Part shown: in pieces, positions 1-6,584 of the stretch
Position numbering within the stretch: position 1 is the stretch's first letter
Layout: each line of letters begins with the position of its first letter
Origin: an uncultured Lachnospiraceae bacterium
Lineage (GTDB): Bacteria; Bacillota; Clostridia; Lachnospirales; Lachnospiraceae
Assembly (NCBI GenBank): GCA_947631075.1
Contig: CANRJU010000155.1
Coordinates: 1 to 6,584, forward strand
Length of the DNA: 6,584 nucleotides
Direction: 5' to 3'
The notes under the pieces: generated by a model
Told to the model about the DNA's origin: nothing
What the model saw: only the letters and a program-made list of their open reading frames with translations
The model's database searches: none
Translations under genes and position numbers: made by a program

Positions 1-50
1 GGATAGGGGGCCCGGTAGTCATACTGGGCTTGCCGTCTGTTCATACGCAA
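1..50. other. Left-edge segment without a supportable gene; contains a small hairpin
   Basis: All three + strand frames hit stops early (TAG at 4-6, TGA at 57-59, TGA at 62-64). The short open tails do not resemble the end of acpP or plsX, which often precede rnc in Firmicutes. Bases 10-17 (GCCCGGTA) pair with 22-29 (TACTGGGC) around a 4-base loop: 8 pairs with one G-T wobble. The bases after it (TTGCCGTCTGTT) are only weakly T-rich, so it is a poor intrinsic terminator, though it could be a weak one for an upstream gene. On the - strand an ATG at 44-42 opens a frame that runs off the edge (MNRRQAQYDYRAPY), with no clear ribosome binding site. I assign no function. Confidence 0.35.
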
Positions 51-51
51 C

Positions 52-93
52 TCAAATGAGATGAAATCTCAGATGAGATACAATCTCATTTGA
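52..93. repeat. Inverted repeat made of two tandem palindromes upstream of rnc
   Basis: Bases 52-62 (TCAAATGAGAT) are perfectly complementary to 83-93 (ATCTCATTTGA). Inside lies a second complementary pair, 66-71 (ATCTCA) with 74-79 (TGAGAT). Read another way, the segment is two tandem copies of TGAGAT-N3-ATCTCA, at 57-71 (N3 = GAA) and 74-88 (N3 = ACA), with centres 17 bp apart. As RNA it could fold into an 11-bp outer stem, a 3x3 internal loop, and a 5-bp inner stem with a 4-base loop. A T-rich run (102-113) follows about 8 bases after the stem, which is too far for a classic terminator. Likely roles are an operator array or a leader hairpin. The symmetry is seen directly; the role is inference. 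Confidence 0.8.
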
Positions 94-119
94 AATAGAA
101 ATTTTATTTTTTTGATAAG
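90..119 (+). promoter_or_regulatory. Possible promoter for the rnc-smc-ftsY-ilvA unit
   Basis: TTGAAA at 90-95 matches the -35 consensus in five of six positions. GATAAG at 114-119 matches the -10 consensus TATAAT in four of six, with an 18-base spacer that is very AT-rich. Transcription would begin near 126, leaving a leader of about 23 bases before the rnc start at 149. The -35 box would touch the second palindrome (74-88), a common arrangement for regulator control. The -10 match is mediocre, and an upstream promoter reading through is equally possible. Confidence 0.35.
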
Positions 120-138
120 ACAGAAAACGCCCCGGAAT

Positions 139-143
139 GGAGG
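139..143 (+). promoter_or_regulatory. Ribosome binding site deciding the rnc start
   Basis: GGAGG lies five bases before ATG 149-151. An in-frame ATG at 137-139 overlaps this site and would add four residues (MEDF). That upstream ATG has no purine-rich site of its own, since the bases before it are CCCCGGA, so 149 is the better start. Confidence 0.8.
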
Positions 144-148
144 ATTTC

Positions 149-853
149 ATGAGCGAGAGATTAGAGCAGTTTCAGGAAATAATCGGATATCATTTTCAGA
201 ACAAGAGCCTGTTGAAGAACGCGCTGACGCACAGCTCCTTCGCCAACGAGAGGCGCTGGAAGTACGAGGCCAACAACGAGCGGCTGGAGTTTCTGGGAGA
301 CGCGGTGCTTGAGGTGGTCAGCAGCGATTTTATTTTCCATGAAAATCCCCATATGGAGGAGGGGAAAATGACCAAGCTGCGGGCCAGCCTGGTGTGCGAG
401 ATGAGTCTGGCCGAGTCGGCCAGGGAGATTCACCTGGGCGAGTACCTCTACATGGGACACGGGGAGATCCGCACGGGGGGCGCGGGGAGGGACTCCATTC
501 TCTCGGACGCCTTCGAGGCCGTGATCGGCGCCATTTATCTGGACGGCGGCGTGGAGCGGGCCAGGGAATTTATCCTGAAATATGTGCTCTCGGATATCGA
601 GAAAAAGCAGCTCTTTTACGACAGCAAGAGCATTTTACAGGAGATGGTGCAGAGCGTGGACAAGGAGCGGACAAGTATCGTCTATCCTGTGATACGGGAA
701 GAAGGGCCAGACCACGACAAGAGCTTTGTGGTGACCTGCCAGATCAACGGGACCGAGTACGGCACGGGCCGGGGGCACACCAAGAAGGGGGCGGAGCAGA
801 AGGCCGCCTACGAGACGATTCTGATGCTCAGAAATCAGAGGAAGGAGAAATAA
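149..853 (+). CDS. rnc: Ribonuclease III
   Basis: Cytoplasmic endonuclease that cuts double-stranded RNA in a Mg2+-dependent reaction; the family matures rRNA precursors and controls some mRNAs. The product is 234 residues, close to the usual 220-250. The catalytic domain comes first: the signature ERLEFLGDA spans residues 44-52, with E47 and D51 expected to be metal ligands or catalytic. The second acidic pair sits in SDAFEAVIG (D120 and E123), equivalent to D114/E117 of the E. coli enzyme. A double-stranded-RNA-binding domain follows from about residue 158 (SILQEMVQ) through GPDHDKSF (186-193) to HTKKGAEQKAA (210-220), whose KK pair contacts the RNA backbone in this fold. All key residues are present, so it should be active. 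The start at 149 is chosen over the in-frame ATG at 137 on ribosome-binding-site spacing. smc follows after three bases, indicating co-transcription and probably translational coupling. The palindromic array upstream may control it. Confidence 0.97.
   Translation: MSERLEQFQEIIGYHFQNKSLLKNALTHSSFANERRWKYEANNERLEFLGDAVLEVVSSDFIFHENPHMEEGKMTKLRASLVCEMSLAESAREIHLGEYLYMGHGEIRTGGAGRDSILSDAFEAVIGAIYLDGGVERAREFILKYVLSDIEKKQLFYDSKSILQEMVQSVDKERTSIVYPVIREEGPDHDKSFVVTCQINGTEYGTGRGHTKKGAEQKAAYETILMLRNQRKEK
842..847 (+). promoter_or_regulatory. Ribosome binding site of smc inside the end of rnc
   Basis: AAGGAG lies within the last codons of rnc, nine bases before the smc ATG at 857. Ribosomes finishing rnc would stop on top of this site, which fits translational coupling of the two genes. 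Confidence 0.65.
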
Positions 854-856
854 CGG

Positions 857-3800
857 ATGTATTTGAAAAGCATTGAGGTACACGGGTTTAAATCCTTTGC
901 CAACAAGCTGATTTTTGAATTTCACAACGGAATCACCGGAATTGTCGGCCCCAACGGCAGCGGCAAGAGCAACGTGGCGGACGCGGTGCGCTGGGTGTTA
1001 GGTGAGCAGAGTGCCAAGCAGCTTCGGGGCGCGAGTATGCAGGACGTGATATTTTCCGGCACGGAGATGCGAAAGCCGCAGAGCTACGCCTATGTGGCGC
1101 TCACCATTTCCAATGAGGACCATCAGCTGAATCTCCCCTACGAGGAAATCCAAGTGGCGCGGAGGGTGTACCGCTCCGGCGAGAGCGAGTACCTTCTGAA
1201 CGGGACGGCGTGTCGGCTAAAGGACGTGCAGGAGTTATTTTTCGACACAGGCATAGGAAAAGAAGGCTATTCCATCATCGGGCAGGGCCAGATCGACAAG
1301 ATTCTGAGCGGCAAGCCGGAGGACCGGCGGGAGCTGTTCGACGAGGCGGCGGGCATCGTCAAATTCAAAAAGAGAAAGGCGACGGCGGAGAAAAACCTGG
1401 AGGCGGAGGCGCAGAATCTGCTGCGTATTCAGGACATTCTGTCCGAACTGGAAAAGCAGGTGGGTCCTCTGGAGGAGCAGTCCAAAAAGGCGAGGGAGTA
1501 TCTGAACCTGCGAGAACAGCTCAAGCGGTATGAGATCAGCCTGTTCCGCATGGACTACGAGAGCTTACAGGAAGAAATCAAGGAAATTGAGGGCCATATC
1601 GAAAATACGAAAAAAGAGCTGGAGGAGGCCAAGGAGGAGAAGGAGCAGTCCAAGGCTCAGTACGAGGAGATTGAGGGGACCATCGGCGAATTTGACCGGT
1701 CGTTAGAGAGAAAGAAAGAAAAGGTCAACCAGAACCGGCTTCTCGCGACCAATTTTGACAGTGAAGTCCGGGTCATGAAGGAGAAAATCGCCGCGGCGGC
1801 CCAGGGAAAAGAATACTACAAGGAGAGGACGGACGCACTGCGGGCCTCGAAAGAGGAGACGGAGAGCGAGCTGGCCGATTATAAGGAGAGCCAGACGGAG
1901 GCGCTCGCCGGTCTGGAGAACATGCAGAAGGCGGAGACGGAGAAGCAGGAAGCCCTGACGGATCTGGAAAAGGAGATACTGGAGAAGGAAATTTTTCTCA
2001 ATGAGCAGAATGACCGGATTATTCAGTCCATGAACACTTCCTCCCAGATTACGGTCGAGCGGCAGAAGGCAAAATCCATGCTTGAGCAGAACAACCTAAA
2101 GCGCGTGGAACTGAATCAGAAAATTCTGACGAACAAGTCCCAGCTCACCGGCGCCGAGGAGGAGATGGAGCGGGAGAAGCAGGCGCTCCAGGCGGCAAAA
2201 AAGGAGCTGGACAAAGAGTATGTGGCGCGAAAAGAGCTGCTGCGCAGGGCCGACGAAAAGAGAGGCGAGGTCCAGAAGCTCCAGCAGAAGCAGCAGGAGA
2301 TTGAGAAGCGCTACCACATGGAAAATTCCCGGCGCGACACGCTGAGAAATATGGCGGAGCGCTACGACGGCTACGGACAGAGCATCCGCCGGGTCATGGA
2401 GCAGAAAGAGAAAAATCCGGGCCTTCTCGGCGTCGTGGCGGACATTATCCAGGTAGATAAAAAATATGAGCTGGCGGTGGAGACCGCGCTCGGAGGCAAT
2501 ATCCAGAACATTGTCACAGAAGATGAAAATGTGGCAAAGAAGATGATTGAATTTTTGAAAAAAAACCGTTTTGGGCGCGCTACGTTCTTACCCCTGACGA
2601 CGGTGTCACCGGGGCGGGACCGCTTTTTCAACGACGAGGTGCTGGCCGAGGACGGCGTGCTCGGCAATGTGGCCTCTCATGTGAAACGAGATAAAAAATA
2701 CGACAAGGTTGTGGAGTATCTGCTGGGGCGTTTTCTGCTTGTGGATACGTTGGACCGGGCTCTGGCCATCAACCGGAAATACAGACATTCCCTGCGGATT
2801 GTCACGCTGGAGGGAGAGCTCTTAAATCCGGGCGGCTCTTTGTCTGGCGGCGCGTTCAAGAACAGCAGCAATCTGTTAGGACGGCGCCGGGAGCTGGAGC
2901 AGATCGAGGAGCGGATCGGGGCCATCCAGAAAGAGCGGGAAGAAAACCGCGAACAGATAAAAGCCATTTCAGAGGAAGTGGAGAAGATTGCCAGTGAGGC
3001 GGCGGAAAAGAGCGAGCTCTTAAAGGAGTTAGAGATCCGGGAGAATACGGCCTCCATCAAGTACGAGCAGGCCGTACAGGTCAAGGAACAGAAGGAGCGG
3101 GAGTACCAGTCCATCGCCCACGACGGCAAGGAGATTGAGAATCAGAAGGCTCTGCTGGAGAAGTCCCTGGATGAAATCCAGGAGAAACTGAAAAAAAGCC
3201 GGGCAGAGGAGGAAAACGCCAAGAAGACCGTGCAGCGCGTGTCCGGCGAGCTAGAGACCGACCACGAAAGGCAGATGGCGCTGCAGGAGGAGCTGGCGGG
3301 AATCCGCCTGGAGATTTCTTCCTTCCAGCAGAAAAACAATTACATATCGGAAAATATTCACCGAATCGAGGCGAGCCTCGCGGAGATCCGGCAGGAATAC
3401 GACCGCTTCATGAAGGAGCAGGAGAACTCGGACAGCGCGGTGGACGAGATGAAAAAGGCCATCGCCGGGTACGAGGAAAAGCAGGAGGCCATGGGAGCGG
3501 AGACGGAGCGGCTCCTGCGGGAAATTGAGGAGGAGACCCGGAAGAAAAATGAGATGATGGAGTCCCAGAAGGACTTTTTTGAAAAGAGGGATCGCCTCAT
3601 GGAGCACATCAGCGAGCTCGACAAGGAGGGCTTCCGGCTGGAATCCCGCCGCGGCAATCTGGAGGAAAAGCGGGAGAGCCGGATCAATTATATGTGGAAC
3701 GAGTATGAGCTCACCTACCACAGCGCCCTGGAGTACGAGGTAGACGAATCCATTTCCTATACCAAGATGAAGGCGAACGTCGGGGACACCAAGACGCGGA

Positions 3801-4420
3801 TCAAAGAGCTGGGAGATGTGAATGTAAACGCCATTGAGGACTACAAGAGCGTCAGCGAGCGGTACGAGCTTCTGCGGACCCAGCGGGACGATCTGGTGGA
3901 GTCCGAGGAGGCGCTGAAAAAGATTATTTTAGATCTCGACGAGGAGATGCGCCGCCAGTTCGCGGAGAAATTCGCGGACATACAAAAGCAGTTCGACAAG
4001 GTGTTCAAGGAGCTGTTCGGCGGCGGAAAGGGAACGCTGGAATTAGTGGACGGAGAGGACGTGCTGGACGCGGGCATTGTTATCAACGCGCAGCCGCCGG
4101 GCAAGAAGCTCGGCAACATGATGCAGCTGTCGGGCGGTGAGAAGGCGCTGACCGCCATCGCGCTGTTATTTGCCATTCAGAATCTGAAGCCGTCGCCTTT
4201 TTGCCTGCTCGATGAGATCGAGGCGGCGCTTGACGATTCCAACGTAAAGAGGTATGCTAAATATCTGCATAAGCTGACGAAGAACACGCAGTTTATTGTC
4301 ATTACCCACAGAAAGGGCACGATGGAGGCGGCGGACGTCCTGTACGGAATCACCATGCAGGAAAAAGGCGTTTCCACGCTGGTATCGGTAAAATTGATAG
4401 AGGAGCAGCTAGACGCGTAA
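857..4420 (+). CDS. smc: Chromosome partition/condensation protein Smc
   Basis: ATPase of the bacterial condensin complex. It dimerises, binds ScpA and ScpB in this family, and folds and helps segregate the nucleoid. The 1187 residues match the family norm (about 1186 in Bacillus). The N-terminal head holds the Walker A motif GPNGSGKS (31-38, K37), the arginine-finger position R57 and a Q-loop-like GQGQIDKIL (142-150). A long charged coiled coil rich in E, K, Q and R runs from about 165 to 510. The hinge spans about 520-665, beginning near GLLGVVADI (522-530) and ending with a glycine-rich GGSLSGG (659-665). The coil returns to about 1020, followed by the C-terminal head with signature LSGGEK (1091-1096), Walker B FCLLDE (1115-1120; D1119 and catalytic E1120), D-loop ALDD and switch H1151. 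Everything needed for ATP-driven head engagement is intact. No frameshift is seen. scpA and scpB are not in the window, which is usual. Confidence 0.98.
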   Translation: MYLKSIEVHGFKSFANKLIFEFHNGITGIVGPNGSGKSNVADAVRWVLGEQSAKQLRGASMQDVIFSGTEMRKPQSYAYVALTISNEDHQLNLPYEEIQVARRVYRSGESEYLLNGTACRLKDVQELFFDTGIGKEGYSIIGQGQIDKILSGKPEDRRELFDEAAGIVKFKKRKATAEKNLEAEAQNLLRIQDILSELEKQVGPLEEQSKKAREYLNLREQLKRYEISLFRMDYESLQEEIKEIEGHIENTKKELEEAKEEKEQSKAQYEEIEGTIGEFDRSLERKKEKVNQNRLLATNFDSEVRVMKEKIAAAAQGKEYYKERTDALRASKEETESELADYKESQTEALAGLENMQKAETEKQEALTDLEKEILEKEIFLNEQNDRIIQSMNTSSQITVERQKAKSMLEQNNLKRVELNQKILTNKSQLTGAEEEMEREKQALQAAKKELDKEYVARKELLRRADEKRGEVQKLQQKQQEIEKRYHMENSRRDTLRNMAERYDGYGQSIRRVMEQKEKNPGLLGVVADIIQVDKKYELAVETALGGNIQNIVTEDENVAKKMIEFLKKNRFGRATFLPLTTVSPGRDRFFNDEVLAEDGVLGNVASHVKRDKKYDKVVEYLLGRFLLVDTLDRALAINRKYRHSLRIVTLEGELLNPGGSLSGGAFKNSSNLLGRRRELEQIEERIGAIQKEREENREQIKAISEEVEKIASEAAEKSELLKELEIRENTASIKYEQAVQVKEQKEREYQSIAHDGKEIENQKALLEKSLDEIQEKLKKSRAEEENAKKTVQRVSGELETDHERQMALQEELAGIRLEISSFQQKNNYISENIHRIEASLAEIRQEYDRFMKEQENSDSAVDEMKKAIAGYEEKQEAMGAETERLLREIEEETRKKNEMMESQKDFFEKRDRLMEHISELDKEGFRLESRRGNLEEKRESRINYMWNEYELTYHSALEYEVDESISYTKMKANVGDTKTRIKELGDVNVNAIEDYKSVSERYELLRTQRDDLVESEEALKKIILDLDEEMRRQFAEKFADIQKQFDKVFKELFGGGKGTLELVDGEDVLDAGIVINAQPPGKKLGNMMQLSGGEKALTAIALLFAIQNLKPSPFCLLDEIEAALDDSNVKRYAKYLHKLTKNTQFIVITHRKGTMEAADVLYGITMQEKGVSTLVSVKLIEEQLDA

Positions 4421-4432
4421 ACGCTCTGGAAT

Positions 4433-4437
4433 GGAGG
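4433..4437 (+). promoter_or_regulatory. Ribosome binding site deciding the ftsY start
   Basis: GGAGG lies five bases before ATG 4443-4445. As at rnc, an in-frame ATG (4431-4433) overlaps the site and would add MEEF, but it lacks its own site. A later in-frame ATG at 4455 is 17 bases from GGAGG, which is too far. The surrounding bases 4419-4445 closely copy the rnc leader at 125-151. Confidence 0.8.
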
Positions 4438-4442
4438 AATTT

Positions 4443-5366
4443 ATGGAAGAAAAAATGGGTTTTTTTAAACGGCTGAAAAAGGGACTCACCAAGACGAGAG
4501 ATTCCTTTGTGTCCGGCGTCGACAATCTGTTTCACGGCTACTCGGAGATCGACGATGACTTTTACGAGGAGCTGGAGGAGCTCTTGGTCATGGGGGATAT
4601 CGGAATCAACACCACCATGCAGATTATTGACGGATTGAAGGAAAAGGTAAAGGAAAATAAAATCAAGGAGGCGGCGGCCTGCAAGAGCCTCTTAATCGAC
4701 ACGATCAAGAGCCAGATGCAGGTGCACGAGGACGCCTATGAATTTTTAAACCGCCCCTCGGTGCTGCTGCTGATCGGCGTCAACGGCGTCGGAAAGACCA
4801 CGAGCGTCGGGAAACTGGCCGGGCAGTTTAAGTCCATGGGCAAAAAGGTCATTCTGGCGGCGGCGGATACCTTCCGCGCCGGAGCCATCGACCAGCTTAG
4901 GGAGTGGGCGAACCGCGCGGGCGTTGACATCATCGCCGGGCAGGAGGGCGCCGACCCAGCCGCCATCGTCTACGACGCAGTAGCGGCCGCCAAGGCGAGA
5001 AAGGCGGACATTCTGCTGTGCGACACCGCCGGGCGCCTTCACAATAAGAAAAACCTCATGGCGGAGCTGCACAAGATCCACACGATTATCGAGAAGGAGT
5101 ACCCGGAGGCGTATCTGGAAACCCTGATCGTGGTGGATGGCACCACCGGACAGAACGCGCTCGCGCAGGCGCGGGAGTTCAGCCAGGTGGCGGACGTTTC
5201 CGGCATCGTGCTGACCAAGCTCGACGGCACCGCCAAGGGCGGCATCGCCATCGCCATTCAGTCGGAGTTGAATATTCCGGTGAAATATATCGGAATCGGG
5301 GAGCAGATCGGCGATCTGCAGCCCTTTGACGCAGAAGAATTTGTAAATGCCCTGTTTGAATCCTAA
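4443..5366 (+). CDS. ftsY: Signal recognition particle receptor FtsY
   Basis: SRP-family GTPase at the inner face of the cytoplasmic membrane. It pairs with Ffh-bound ribosomes and hands nascent membrane proteins to the Sec translocon. The 307-residue product is short, as in Gram-positives, because it lacks the long acidic A domain of E. coli FtsY. The N-terminus (MGFFKRLKKGLTKTR, residues 5-19) is basic and amphipathic and probably touches lipid. A helical N domain covers about 20-100. The G domain has the P-loop GVNGVGKTT (112-120), the DTFRAGAIDQLR motif, DTAGRL (194-199) and TKLDGTAKGG (258-267), then the closing GIGEQIGDLQPF. The DTFRAGA and GVNGVGKTTS forms point to FtsY rather than Ffh, and no methionine-rich M domain follows. 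The gene lies 22 bases after smc and ends in tandem stops, TAA then TAG. ffh/ylxM, often downstream in Bacilli, is not next here. Confidence 0.97.
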   Translation: MEEKMGFFKRLKKGLTKTRDSFVSGVDNLFHGYSEIDDDFYEELEELLVMGDIGINTTMQIIDGLKEKVKENKIKEAAACKSLLIDTIKSQMQVHEDAYEFLNRPSVLLLIGVNGVGKTTSVGKLAGQFKSMGKKVILAAADTFRAGAIDQLREWANRAGVDIIAGQEGADPAAIVYDAVAAAKARKADILLCDTAGRLHNKKNLMAELHKIHTIIEKEYPEAYLETLIVVDGTTGQNALAQAREFSQVADVSGIVLTKLDGTAKGGIAIAIQSELNIPVKYIGIGEQIGDLQPFDAEEFVNALFES

Positions 5367-5369
5367 TAG

Positions 5370-5374
5370 AAAGG
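5370..5374 (+). promoter_or_regulatory. Weak, distant ribosome binding site of the threonine ammonia-lyase gene
   Basis: AAAGG is the only purine-rich match before ATG 5387. Its 12-base spacing is longer than usual, and a run of seven A (5381-5387) lies immediately at the start codon. Translation may rely partly on the unstructured A-rich leader or on ribosomes ending ftsY 20 bases upstream. The encoded N-terminus (MITLEQFE) fits the family, so the start itself is not in doubt. Confidence 0.4.
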
Positions 5375-5386
5375 TTGTGCAAAAAA

Positions 5387-6584
5387 ATGATAACATTAGA
5401 GCAGTTTGAAAAAGCGAGCGAGGCGGTGGAGAAGGTCATTCTTCCCACCAACCTGATGTACAGTGAGTATTACAGCGCCCAGACGGGCGGGAAAATTTAT
5501 CTGAAGCCGGAAAACATGCAGTACACCGGCGCGTATAAGGTGCGGGGCGCCTACTACAAGATTAGCACGCTCTCCGAGGAGGAGAGGCAGAAGGGGCTGA
5601 TCACGGCGTCCGCGGGCAACCACGCCCAGGGCGTCGCCTACGCGGCAAAGCTCTTTGGGGCAAAGGCGGTCATCGTCATGCCCAACACCACGCCGCTCAT
5701 CAAGGTCAACCGCACCGAGAGCTACGGGGCGGAGGTAGTGCTGTACGGAGACGTGTACGACGACGCCTGCGAGCACGCGCTGAAGCTCGCCGAGGAGAAC
5801 GGCTACACCTTCATTCACCCCTTTGACGACGAGGTGGTCGCCACGGGACAGGGCTCCATCGCGATGGAGATCATCAAGGAGCTCCCCACGGTGGACATGA
5901 TTCTCGCGCCGGTGGGCGGCGGCGGCCTGATCTGCGGCGTGTCCACGCTGGCGAAGCTCTTGAATCCAAATATCAAGGTAATCGGCGTCGAGCCGGCGGG
6001 CGCCAGCTGCATGAAGGCGTCCCTAGAGGCCGGAAAGGTGGTCTCCCTGCCGAAGGTAAACACCATCGCGGACGGCACGGCGGTAAAGACGCCGGGCGAG
6101 CACATTTTCCCCTATATTCAGAAAAATGTGGATGAGATCGTGACGGTGGACGACCACGACCTGATCGTCAATTTCTTAGACGTGGTGGAAAATCACAAGA
6201 TGATCGTGGAAAATTCCGGACTTCTCTCGGTGGCCGCCCTGAAGCAGATCGACTGTCGGGGCAAAAAGGTCGTCTGCATTTTGAGCGGCGGCAACATGGA
6301 CGTGATCACGATGTCGTCCGTTGTCCAGCACGGCCTGATTCAGAGGGGGCGCGTATTTACCATCAGCGTCCAGCTCCCGGACCGACCGGGCGAGCTTCTG
6401 CATGTGGCGGACGTGATCGCGCGGACGCAGGGCAATATTATCCGCCTCGAACACAATCAGTTCGTGAGCATCAACCGCAACGCGGCCGTAGAGCTGAAAA
6501 TTACGATGGAGGCATTTGGCAACGAGCACAAGCAGTCCATTGTGGACGAGTTAGAAAAGGCGGGGTACGCTCCCAGGCTCGAAC
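5387..6584 (+). CDS. ilvA: Threonine ammonia-lyase (dehydratase), medium form with ACT domain; 3' end cut by the window
   Basis: Cytoplasmic PLP enzyme converting L-threonine (and usually L-serine) to 2-oxobutanoate (pyruvate from serine) plus ammonia. It feeds isoleucine synthesis or threonine catabolism. The window shows 399 residues with no stop; relatives I recall run to about 400-410, so only a few residues are missing. The fold-type II core has the PLP lysine K51 in TGAYKVRGA (47-55), the SAGNHAQG loop (75-82), the phosphate-binding GGGGL (177-181), a VENSG motif (274-278) and SGGNMD (300-305). An ACT domain begins near 323 with VFTISVQLPDRPGEL and runs to the edge. This small regulatory domain is the medium form, unlike the two-lobed C-terminus of E. 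coli IlvA. Whether the role is biosynthetic (ilvA) or catabolic (tdcB-like) cannot be settled here. It lies 20 bases after ftsY with no terminator between, so it is probably co-transcribed. Confidence 0.93.
   Translation, partial: MITLEQFEKASEAVEKVILPTNLMYSEYYSAQTGGKIYLKPENMQYTGAYKVRGAYYKISTLSEEERQKGLITASAGNHAQGVAYAAKLFGAKAVIVMPNTTPLIKVNRTESYGAEVVLYGDVYDDACEHALKLAEENGYTFIHPFDDEVVATGQGSIAMEIIKELPTVDMILAPVGGGGLICGVSTLAKLLNPNIKVIGVEPAGASCMKASLEAGKVVSLPKVNTIADGTAVKTPGEHIFPYIQKNVDEIVTVDDHDLIVNFLDVVENHKMIVENSGLLSVAALKQIDCRGKKVVCILSGGNMDVITMSSVVQHGLIQRGRVFTISVQLPDRPGELLHVADVIARTQGNIIRLEHNQFVSINRNAAVELKITMEAFGNEHKQSIVDELEKAGYAPRLE

Noticed and set aside
52..113. Inverted repeat plus T-run as an intrinsic terminator of an upstream gene
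   Set aside because: The T-run begins about eight bases after the stem, the stem is A/T-rich, and the internal tandem symmetry is better explained by an operator or processing hairpin. It is not excluded if an upstream gene reads in.
394..876. 160-codon + strand frame overlapping rnc and the start of smc
   Set aside because: It is an out-of-frame shadow of rnc, rich in R, G and D as expected from a shifted reading. It overlaps the catalytic and RNA-binding domains.
3251..3721. Long - strand open frames opposite the smc coiled coil (3251-3721, and others at 2677-3129 and 3841-4176)
   Set aside because: The coiled coil's GAG/AAG-rich codons read as CTC/CTT on the other strand, giving Leu/Phe/Ser-rich artefacts with few stops. 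No start signals support them.
857..4420. Reading smc as a RecN/SbcC/Rad50-type repair ATPase or phage recombination protein
   Set aside because: Length, the hinge with its closing glycine-rich segment, the LSGGEK head and the rnc/ftsY neighbours all fit Smc. There is no zinc-hook CxxC as in Rad50/SbcC.
5381..5387. A7 run as a programmed slippage site
   Set aside because: It lies before and at the first base of the start codon, so slippage would not change any reading frame of the protein.
4746..5396. 216-codon open frame on the - strand opposite ftsY
   Set aside because: It lies fully antisense to intact ftsY motifs, has no family-like composition, and is explained by high G+C third positions in the + strand gene.
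5396..6529. - strand open frames opposite ilvA (5396-5818, 5815-6105, 6176-6529)
   Set aside because: The + strand frame encodes an uninterrupted threonine ammonia-lyase with every PLP motif, so these are shadows.

Overview
The window looks chromosomal and comes from a moderately G+C-rich low-GC-phylum relative, most likely a Clostridia/Lachnospiraceae-type Firmicute. This is an inference from the rnc-smc-ftsY gene order, the strong GGAGG ribosome binding sites, the short Gram-positive-style FtsY and the type of threonine dehydratase. No sequence search was possible. There is no sign of a mobile element, CRISPR array, rRNA or tRNA.

Layout: positions 1-148 are non-coding as far as can be supported. 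They hold a small hairpin at the left edge (10-29), a striking pair of tandem 15-bp palindromes (57-71 and 74-88) that together make a larger inverted repeat (52-93), then an AT-rich stretch with a possible promoter leading into rnc. Four genes follow, all on the + strand and tightly packed: rnc (149-853, RNase III), smc (857-4420, chromosome condensation ATPase), ftsY (4443-5366, SRP receptor GTPase) and a threonine ammonia-lyase with a C-terminal ACT domain (5387 to the window end, missing only its last few codons). Gaps between genes are 3, 22 and 20 bases, and no terminator is visible between them, so they are probably one transcription unit.

How the genes fit together: rnc, smc and ftsY are a conserved housekeeping set (RNA processing, chromosome organisation, membrane protein targeting). 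Their linkage is widespread in Firmicutes. The fourth gene belongs to amino-acid metabolism (threonine to 2-oxobutanoate plus ammonia) and is functionally unrelated; it probably shares the operon's transcription.

No new defence, mobile or enzymatic system is evident. The most interesting element is the palindromic array ahead of rnc. It could be a two-site operator for a dimeric regulator. If it is transcribed, it could instead be a hairpin that RNase III itself might cleave. A second curiosity is a near-duplicate ribosome-binding region ahead of both rnc and ftsY.
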